Below are positions 1-5,467 of a stretch of 7,211 nucleotides of DNA, one piece after another (position 1 is the stretch's first letter; each line of letters begins with the position of its first letter). The stretch comes from Acidobacteriia bacterium UBA6623 (lineage in GTDB: Bacteria > Acidobacteriota > Terriglobia > Bryobacterales > UBA6623). The stretch is taken from positions 1 through 7,211 of the forward strand of contig DJHJ01000012.1 in assembly GCA_002433055.1 (NCBI GenBank). The letters run 5' to 3'. The notes beneath the pieces were generated by a model, which was not told the DNA's origin, made no database searches, and worked only from the letters and a program-made list of their open reading frames with translations. The position numbers were made by a program, and so were the translations under genes.

Positions 1-744
1 GGGGCAGAAGAGTTTTTGCCTCCGTCCGATGGGGTGTGGTTACCACCCGACCGAACGTTTGCGTTGCTATCTTCCACCGAGTCGCTGAATGCAGAAACTG
101 CTCAGCATGTTGAACTGGCCCTCGAGCAGGAGTTGGCCCAAGCTGCAACGGTTGGGATTCGTTGGTTTCGCCAAGACGTTGATAACCAGCTGGTTGCTCT
201 CTTTGGATTTAACCCAGAATCCACGGTTTCGCTGGCGGATCATTACTACGTAGCAAATGCTGGGGGGGTAAGCGCTGAGGGTTTTGGTGTGATGTTTAGC
301 CATTTACTGGGTGGCCGTGTTTGGGGGACCTTGGACTATAGCGTAGCTAATGCCAAGTGGCTGTCTTCAGCGGCGAACAGCCAGTCGTTTACGCGCGCTG
401 GAATTCTCAGGACAGGAACAGAACGGATCCATGATGTTACGACGTCGATTGAGACACAAATACCGGAGACTGCTACGGAAGTCTTTTTCTTTTATCGACT
501 CAATACAGCATTTTCGGTTATTGATCCAGAAGCCGATGCAGTCACTTCGGACTTGGACGGTCGTTTTGCCATACGGGTGAAACAGACGTTACCGTTTTCG
601 CCAATCGAAGGCAGCGATTGGGAGGTACTCGTAGATATCCGAAGTCTCTTTCGTGAAGAGGTTGCTGGGGCTTCAGTTTATGACGAACTCTTGGTTGCCA
701 ATCCCTCGAGGCAGGTCGTTGGTGGGTTGGTCGTTCACTTCTAA
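1..744 (+). CDS. TonB-dependent receptor-like outer-membrane beta-barrel protein, C-terminal part (5'-truncated)
   Basis: The frame is open from the first base to a TAA at 742-744, giving about 247 residues; the true start lies left of the window. The sequence alternates polar and hydrophobic/aromatic residues in strand-like blocks (around GIRWFRQDVDNQLVALFGF, then GRVWGTLDYSV, FAIRVKQTLPF, WEVLVDIRSLF) and ends in VVGGLVVHF. A terminal Phe preceded by alternating hydrophobics is the usual Bam-complex recognition signal of outer-membrane barrels. From family knowledge, the VDNQL..LFG, SVYDELLV and VVGG-x-V-x-F blocks resemble the ends of TonB-dependent receptors of Acidobacteriota. No plug domain, TonB box or signal peptide is visible because the N-terminus is missing, so the substrate cannot be inferred and another barrel family is possible. 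A G7 run lies at 262-268 but the frame is intact. The 261-bp gap and separate promoter candidate suggest it is not co-transcribed with the kinase downstream. Confidence 0.72.
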   Translation, partial: GAEEFLPPSDGVWLPPDRTFALLSSTESLNAETAQHVELALEQELAQAATVGIRWFRQDVDNQLVALFGFNPESTVSLADHYYVANAGGVSAEGFGVMFSHLLGGRVWGTLDYSVANAKWLSSAANSQSFTRAGILRTGTERIHDVTTSIETQIPETATEVFFFYRLNTAFSVIDPEADAVTSDLDGRFAIRVKQTLPFSPIEGSDWEVLVDIRSLFREEVAGASVYDELLVANPSRQVVGGLVVHF

Positions 745-815
745 GTAAACTAGTCCTAATGAGTAGAGTAGGTTTAGCAGGGATGCTCAAGTCTCTTAAA
801 TACTAGATCCATATT

Positions 816-849
816 ATTGAATCAAATAACCATTTGGTTGGATTTCAAT
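816..849. promoter_or_regulatory. Imperfect dyad, candidate enhancer (activator) site
   Basis: The arms ATTGAA (816-821) and TTCAAT (844-849) enclose AACC-ATTT-GGTT (828-839). CAAAT-AACC-ATTTG (823-836) overlaps the inner dyad. The centre near 833 lies about 117 bp upstream of the start predicted from the -24/-12 element, within the usual range for sites bound by NtrC-type activators. The outer and inner dyads are offset by one base, which weakens a simple two-fold operator model. There is no T-run, so an intrinsic terminator for the upstream gene is less likely. Binding by the regulator encoded at 3940-5400 is an inference. Confidence 0.33.
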
Positions 850-923
850 AAAACTCAAATAGAGTCTCTGGCTGATAAATACTTTTTTGACAGTAATTTG
901 TGGATTAGTAGATGGCTTAAAGT

Positions 924-939
924 CGGAACAAAGTTTGCA
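924..939 (+). promoter_or_regulatory. Candidate sigma-54 (-24/-12) promoter of the kinase-regulator operon
   Basis: The bases read CGGAACA-aagt-TTGCA. Against the sigma-54 consensus TGGCAYR-N4-TTGCW, the near-invariant GG (925-926) and GC (937-938) are present with the exact 12-base spacing. The A, C and purine of the -24 block and the full TTGCA of the -12 block also match; the first T and the C after GG do not. Transcription would begin near 950, giving a leader of about 55 nt before the ATG at 1006. The operon's second gene is a sigma-54 activator, which makes autoregulation plausible. No equally good sigma-70 promoter was found in the gap. Confidence 0.52.
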
Positions 940-1005
940 TTAATAGGTCAATCGAGCAAACTTTTATTTTAGTCTAGCTTTATAGATTCTAAATATCGTT
1001 AGTTG

Positions 1006-3936
1006 ATGTTTTATTCATTTTCATCTGGTTTTCGAGAGCTGTGCCGCTGGCTTCGAGCGGGATGGGGAGTTTCCCTTCTTGCTGTGAGCGTAGTAGCGGC
1101 ACTTCTCTGCTTGGCGGCGGCAAATGTTGTCGTGCGGGCGAATTGGAATGAAGTTGAAGATGGCGTCCTATGGGCCGAACGTCCAGAGGGGCTTTACGCG
1201 GTGCAAGTTGCCTCAGATTCCGCCGCGTCCATTGCTGGTTTATCTGAGGGGGATGTCCTTCTTGCAGTAGACGGCGTGGTGATGGAAACGCGTCGTGACC
1301 TTCTCAGTGTTCTGCACGAAAGTAATGAGAATACACAACTGACCTACACTGTTCTCCGCTTAGGAAACCAGGAACTTAGAGAAGTCAATCTCCAGCCAGT
1401 ACCGTCCAGTAGTTTGCCGGTTTATTTTGTTTTAGTGAGCGTTGGCGTTTTTGCATTGCTAGTGGGTGTATCGGTTCGTGTCCGGCGTCCCGGGAACCAA
1501 GCAACGTTACATTTTTTTTGGCTCTGTGTAGCTTTCTTTGGCGTGTTCGCCTTCTCGTTCACTGGAAGACTCGATCCGCTCGACTGGACTTTTTTCTGGG
1601 CCGATGCGGTCTCAACAGTTCTTCTGGCCCCACTTTTTATTCACTTTGCGTTGGTATTTCCCAAACGAACACCAGGGCGCCTCCGAAGATTGCTAGGGCG
1701 GTGGCTTGTGCCGATTGTGTATCTACCTGCACTGGTCCTCTGTGTGGCTGAGATTTTTTCAGTTTCTGGAAATGGTGATGGTGCGGGTTTCACGACAAAT
1801 ATCAGTTTCATCTGGCAATTGGAAATGGCATATCTCGCGACCTGTATGGTCGGCGGACTCGGGATCATGATTACGGCACTCCGACGGGTGCCTTCAGTTA
1901 CAGCGCGTCGACAACTCCGGTGGATTGTGTCTGGAGCGATCTTGGGTGGGCTCCCATTCGCTGTCGGTTATGCGATACCGTGGGCGATTGGATTTGAGCC
2001 AATTGCCGGTCTTGAGGTCACGGCAGTACCGCTGGGTCTAATCCCACTGGCGTTTGCATCGGCTATTGTCAGATACAGGCTACATGACGTGGAGGTCATA
2101 GTTAAACGAAGCTTAGTTTACACAGCTGCGGTTGTGGCTATGGCAACCATTTATCTAATCCTTGCGGAACTTGCTAGCGGCGTGTTTTTGGAAGAGTCAG
2201 ATGGTCATAATTCGATCATCGCATTGCTTGCAACTGCTGTCGTGGTGCTGTTGGCCACTCCGGTCAAGAACACGATTCAGACGATGTTGGACCGGGTTTA
2301 TTACCGAGATCAATACGACTATCGTCGAGCCTTGGTTGCTTTTGCTCGTGACCTAAATAGCGACCTTGATCTCAGCCGACTAACCGAGCGTCTTGTAATG
2401 CGGGTCGCCGAGACGTTGGTTGTTTCAAAGATAGTGTTGCTGCAGAGGGCGGATCAACAGGAGTCTAGTATGGCTTTTGTTCCGTTCCGTTGGGTTGGGT
2501 TTGACTCGGCACCGCCAGGAATCACTGATACAACGAAACTGAGTAAACGCCTAGTGGACACTCAGACTGTGGTCTTTGATGCCCCAGCTAAGAGACCGAT
2601 AGACCTGGGCGGTGAAGCGGATGTGTGGCGTGAGCACGGGCTCCACTATTTTATTCCTTGTGTTTCGAAAGATGGCACGATTGCAATCATGGCCTTGGGG
2701 CGCAAGGGCAGTGGAGAGCCATTGAGCAGTGAAGACATGGCGTTACTGGCAGCCGTGTCTGGTCAGGTAGCTACAGCTTTTGAGAACGGCCGGTTATATG
2801 GCCAACTGCAAGTAAAGGCCAGGGAACTCGATCGCATGCGTCAGTTCAGTGAGGACATTGTTGAATCTTTGAATGATGGCCTCGTGGTACTGGATCTTAA
2901 CGATTTAGTTGTCCGGTGGAATGCGGGAATGGAGCGTTTGTACGGCTTGCCGAAGGCTGCAGCAGTTGGTCAGGATATCAAGGATTTATTTGACGCGACA
3001 TTCATTAACCAATTGCGGCAGGCTAGAGAGAAAACTCCAACTGGTTCGACGTTCTACCGGGTCCCACTTTTTTTACGTCATTCCGTGGAAAATTCACCGG
3101 ATCAGAAACGCTTGTTGGTGAACATTGCTATTGCTCCTTTGCTGACTCCAGAATTGAAGATTAATGGGTTGATGCTGATCGTTGAAGATATCACTCAACG
3201 TGTCCAGCTTGAGGAACAGTTGCAAATCTCTGAAAAAATGGCGTCAATCGGTCTTTTGGCGGCAGGTGTTGCTCACGAGGTCAACACACCGCTGACCGGG
3301 ATTTCAAGTTTTACGCAGATGTTGCTGGACGGGGCAAAACCCGATGATCCAGAGACTGAGATTTTGGAGAAAATCGAGAACCAGGCCTTTCGTGCAGCCA
3401 AAATTGTCAACGGCTTGTTGAACTTGGCACGACCGGGTCAATCTGACGCTTCAGGACCAGTCGATCTTAATGTGGTTGTAAATGATGTGTTGGCTCTACT
3501 TGAGCACCAGTTGGCATCGGTCAGCGTGAAAGTGCGGCGCGAGTTGTCCTCAGACCCTGTTTTTGTAGAGGGCATAGAGTTTAAGTTACAGCAGGTTTTT
3601 TTAAACTTATTCCTTAATGCTAGAGATGCCATGTCAACAGGTGGCTGGTTAACTATTCGCACAACCATTGATGACCGTCAACGAGCTGTCGTCCAAGTGT
3701 CTGACACAGGTTCCGGTATCCCTCCAGAGGCGTTGTCTCGAATCTACGACCCGTTCTTTACTACCAAGTCTCCAGGGCAAGGAACAGGCTTAGGTTTGTC
3801 GATTACCTACGGTGTGGTTAAAGAACATCATGGGGTGATCGAATGTGACAGCGAGCCGGACCAGGGAACCAAATTTACGCTAACGTTACCGCTCGTAGGT
3901 CGACCTGGTACTACGGTCGTAGGGGCCGTTCAATAA
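1006..3936 (+). CDS. Membrane sensor histidine kinase (PDZ, multi-TM, GAF, PAS, HisKA, HATPase)
   Basis: A 976-residue sensor kinase that would autophosphorylate a His and pass phosphate to the regulator encoded next. From the ATG: one TM helix (about 22-44); an extracytoplasmic PDZ-like domain (about 50-133, with AGLSEGDVLLAVDG); a block of roughly eight to nine hydrophobic helices (about 138-420) ending in the YRLHDVEVIVKRS element common after such sensor regions; a GAF-like domain (about 440-595); a short coiled linker; a PAS domain (about 614-735). The HisKA H-box AAGVAHEVNTPL has the phosphoacceptor at His757. The catalytic domain has an N-box (FLNLFLNARDA, Asn871), G1 (DTGSGIP), F-box (YDPFFTTK) and G2 (GQGTGLGLS). 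All catalytic motifs are intact. An in-frame TTG lies immediately before this ATG; the ATG is preferred. No clear Shine-Dalgarno is seen. The gene ends three bases before the regulator ATG. The overall plan recalls PrsK-type kinases of exopolysaccharide systems, but the PDZ and PAS domains argue against using that name. Confidence 0.93.
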   Translation: MFYSFSSGFRELCRWLRAGWGVSLLAVSVVAALLCLAAANVVVRANWNEVEDGVLWAERPEGLYAVQVASDSAASIAGLSEGDVLLAVDGVVMETRRDLLSVLHESNENTQLTYTVLRLGNQELREVNLQPVPSSSLPVYFVLVSVGVFALLVGVSVRVRRPGNQATLHFFWLCVAFFGVFAFSFTGRLDPLDWTFFWADAVSTVLLAPLFIHFALVFPKRTPGRLRRLLGRWLVPIVYLPALVLCVAEIFSVSGNGDGAGFTTNISFIWQLEMAYLATCMVGGLGIMITALRRVPSVTARRQLRWIVSGAILGGLPFAVGYAIPWAIGFEPIAGLEVTAVPLGLIPLAFASAIVRYRLHDVEVIVKRSLVYTAAVVAMATIYLILAELASGVFLEESDGHNSIIALLATAVVVLLATPVKNTIQTMLDRVYYRDQYDYRRALVAFARDLNSDLDLSRLTERLVMRVAETLVVSKIVLLQRADQQESSMAFVPFRWVGFDSAPPGITDTTKLSKRLVDTQTVVFDAPAKRPIDLGGEADVWREHGLHYFIPCVSKDGTIAIMALGRKGSGEPLSSEDMALLAAVSGQVATAFENGRLYGQLQVKARELDRMRQFSEDIVESLNDGLVVLDLNDLVVRWNAGMERLYGLPKAAAVGQDIKDLFDATFINQLRQAREKTPTGSTFYRVPLFLRHSVENSPDQKRLLVNIAIAPLLTPELKINGLMLIVEDITQRVQLEEQLQISEKMASIGLLAAGVAHEVNTPLTGISSFTQMLLDGAKPDDPETEILEKIENQAFRAAKIVNGLLNLARPGQSDASGPVDLNVVVNDVLALLEHQLASVSVKVRRELSSDPVFVEGIEFKLQQVFLNLFLNARDAMSTGGWLTIRTTIDDRQRAVVQVSDTGSGIPPEALSRIYDPFFTTKSPGQGTGLGLSITYGVVKEHHGVIECDSEPDQGTKFTLTLPLVGRPGTTVVGAVQ

Positions 3937-3939
3937 CCA

Positions 3940-5400
3940 ATGTTGGAAAACGCGTCAGTATTGGTCGCTGATGATGAAGAGATGCTGCGCGAGGTCTTGG
4001 ATAAATTACTGACTCGCGAAGGGTATCGGGTTTCGCTGGCGGCTTCTGGAGAGGAAGCACTCCAACTTGCGAAAAGCTCATCATTTGATATCGCAATCGT
4101 GGACGTTATGATGCCTGGCATTGATGGCATCCAGACACTCGAAGAACTCAAGCGTATCGACGGTCAGATGCCTGTCATTATCTGCACGGCATATGGTTCA
4201 AAGGAGATTCTTATAAGAGCTATTAACAGCGGCGCAAAATATTTTATCGAAAAGCCATTTAAGAACGACGTTATATTAAAGCGCCTCCAAGAGGCACTTC
4301 TTCCCCGCCAACTGATAGCTGAGAACGAGATACTTCGTGAAAATCTGAAAGCTCAGAATCATGGATTTAGTGAAATTATTGGTAATAGCCCCAGCATGCA
4401 TCAGGTGTTCACTCTTATCAGGCAGGTGGCTCCAAGTCGGTCTACGATTCTGATTGAAGGGGAGAGTGGTACCGGTAAGGAGCTTGTAGCTCGGGCTATC
4501 CACTCTAATTCTCCTAGGAATGATCGACCATTTGTGACTGTTAATTCCGGCAGCTTGCCGGCTGATTTACTAGAGTCGAATCTCTTTGGTCACGTTAAAG
4601 GTGCCTTTACGGGCGCAGTTGGACCCAAGAAAGGTCTTTTCGAGGTTGCGCACAAGGGGACAATTTTCTTTGACGAGATTGGCAGTGTCCCTTTGGATAC
4701 TCAAGCGAAGCTACTTAGAGTGATCCAGGAACGTGAGTTCATGCGCCTGGGTGGTGTCGAGACAATCAAGGTTGATGTTCGAATTGTTGCAGCAACAAAT
4801 GTCGATTTAGGCCAGATGGTTGAGAAAGGCAAGTTTCGAGAGGATTTGTACTATCGCTTACACGTCATTACGTTGCCACTTCCCCCGCTGCGAAGCCGTC
4901 GCCAAGACATTCCCTTATTGGCGCAACACTTTTTGGACTTGTATGGTCGGGAGAATGAAAAGTCTGACCTTAGGCTTATGCCGGAGACAGTTCGACTACT
5001 TGAGGAAAGTTACTGGCCGGGAAATGTTCGCGAACTGGAAAACGTTATTGAGCGAGCTGTGGTGTTAGCTTCCGACAAACAAATTGGTCCTGAACTCGTT
5101 CCTGATTCCGTACACAAGGCACAAACGTTTCGATTGCCAAATCTCGATCTGCCGCCCCAAGGTATTCAATTGCGAAAGGTTATTGATGAGATCGAGTCAC
5201 TTCTGATTGTCCGCGCACTTGAAGCCTGTGGCGGTGTCCAGAAGAAAGCTGCCGCGTTGCTTCATGTGAAACCTACAACGCTTAATGAGATGCTCAAGCG
5301 CTACGGTCTCGCTCAACGGCGCAAACGAGAGTCAGGATCGATCGAGAAGTCTGGACCCAAAGAGGTGGCGGTAGTCGCACAGGGCTCAGATCAAGAGTGA
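3940..5400 (+). CDS. Sigma-54-dependent response regulator, NtrC family (REC, AAA+, Fis-type HTH)
   Basis: A 486-residue transcription activator, full length for the NtrC family. The receiver (about 5-120) has the acidic pocket Asp11/Asp12, phosphoacceptor Asp55 (VDVMMPG), switch Thr83 and Lys105 (EKPF). The AAA+ domain (about 145-380) has Walker A GESGTGKE (174-181), the sigma-54-contacting loop GAFTGA (221-226), Walker B FFDEIG (Asp245/Glu246), sensor I AATN, the arginine-finger region FREDLYYRL (299-307) and sensor II WPGNVRELEN (359-368). All key residues are present, so it should hydrolyse ATP and remodel sigma-54 holoenzyme. The Fis-type DNA-binding domain (about 412-457) ends in VKPTTLNEMLKRYGL, a variant I associate with Acidobacteriota regulators. 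About 30 polar, charged residues follow it and look disordered. The ATG lies three bases after the kinase stop with only a weak, distant AGGGG (3921-3925), suggesting translational coupling. It is the presumed partner of that kinase; its targets are unknown apart from the candidate promoter at 924-939. Confidence 0.96.
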   Translation: MLENASVLVADDEEMLREVLDKLLTREGYRVSLAASGEEALQLAKSSSFDIAIVDVMMPGIDGIQTLEELKRIDGQMPVIICTAYGSKEILIRAINSGAKYFIEKPFKNDVILKRLQEALLPRQLIAENEILRENLKAQNHGFSEIIGNSPSMHQVFTLIRQVAPSRSTILIEGESGTGKELVARAIHSNSPRNDRPFVTVNSGSLPADLLESNLFGHVKGAFTGAVGPKKGLFEVAHKGTIFFDEIGSVPLDTQAKLLRVIQEREFMRLGGVETIKVDVRIVAATNVDLGQMVEKGKFREDLYYRLHVITLPLPPLRSRRQDIPLLAQHFLDLYGRENEKSDLRLMPETVRLLEESYWPGNVRELENVIERAVVLASDKQIGPELVPDSVHKAQTFRLPNLDLPPQGIQLRKVIDEIESLLIVRALEACGGVQKKAAALLHVKPTTLNEMLKRYGLAQRRKRESGSIEKSGPKEVAVVAQGSDQE

Positions 5401-5433
5401 TTAACCTTCAAATTAGTGTAAACCCAGTCGAAT

Positions 5434-5458
5434 GCAGTTATTTGTGCCAAATAACTGC
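5434..5458. terminator. Perfect 11-bp hairpin between convergent operons, possible bidirectional terminator
   Basis: GCAGTTATTTG (5434-5444) and CAAATAACTGC (5448-5458) are exact reverse complements around a 3-base loop, TGC. It sits 33 bases after the regulator stop and 9 bases beyond the minus-strand glycosyltransferase stop, the expected place for a shared terminator. The stem is A/T-rich in its upper half and no T-run follows on either strand, so it does not fit a classic intrinsic terminator. It could instead stabilise 3' ends or bind a protein. Confidence 0.5.
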
Positions 5459-5467
5459 GTGTCAGTT

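Larger units (their letters stand above)
745..1005. other. AT-rich intergenic region between receptor and kinase genes
   Basis: This 261-bp gap has no convincing ORF on either strand and is visibly richer in A/T than the flanking genes. It holds a sigma-54 promoter candidate, an imperfect dyad, and a pair of short direct repeats (AGTCTCT at 790-796 and 863-869; AAATACT at 798-804 and 877-883). No hairpin followed by a T-run was found after the receptor stop codon, so no intrinsic terminator can be assigned to that gene. Confidence 0.6.

Noticed and set aside
542..790. Minus-strand 82-codon ORF across the receptor end and the gap
   Set aside because: It lies opposite a convincing barrel coding sequence, is low-complexity, Arg/Pro/Leu-rich, and has no motif.
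828..850. Intrinsic terminator for the receptor gene
   Set aside because: The stem is short and A/T-rich with no T-run after it, and it lies over 80 bases beyond the stop codon.
887..892. Perfect TTGACA, a possible sigma-70 -35 box
   Set aside because: At spacings of 16-18 bases the downstream hexamers (such as TAGATG or AGATGG) match TATAAT poorly, so a sigma-70 promoter here is not supported.
1003..1005. TTG as kinase start codon
   Set aside because: An ATG follows immediately in frame; TTG would add one residue only and has no ribosome-binding site to favour it.
4276..4503. Minus-strand 75-codon ORF within the regulator gene
   Set aside because: It is antisense to the conserved receiver/AAA+ junction and Walker A region; an ordinary shadow.
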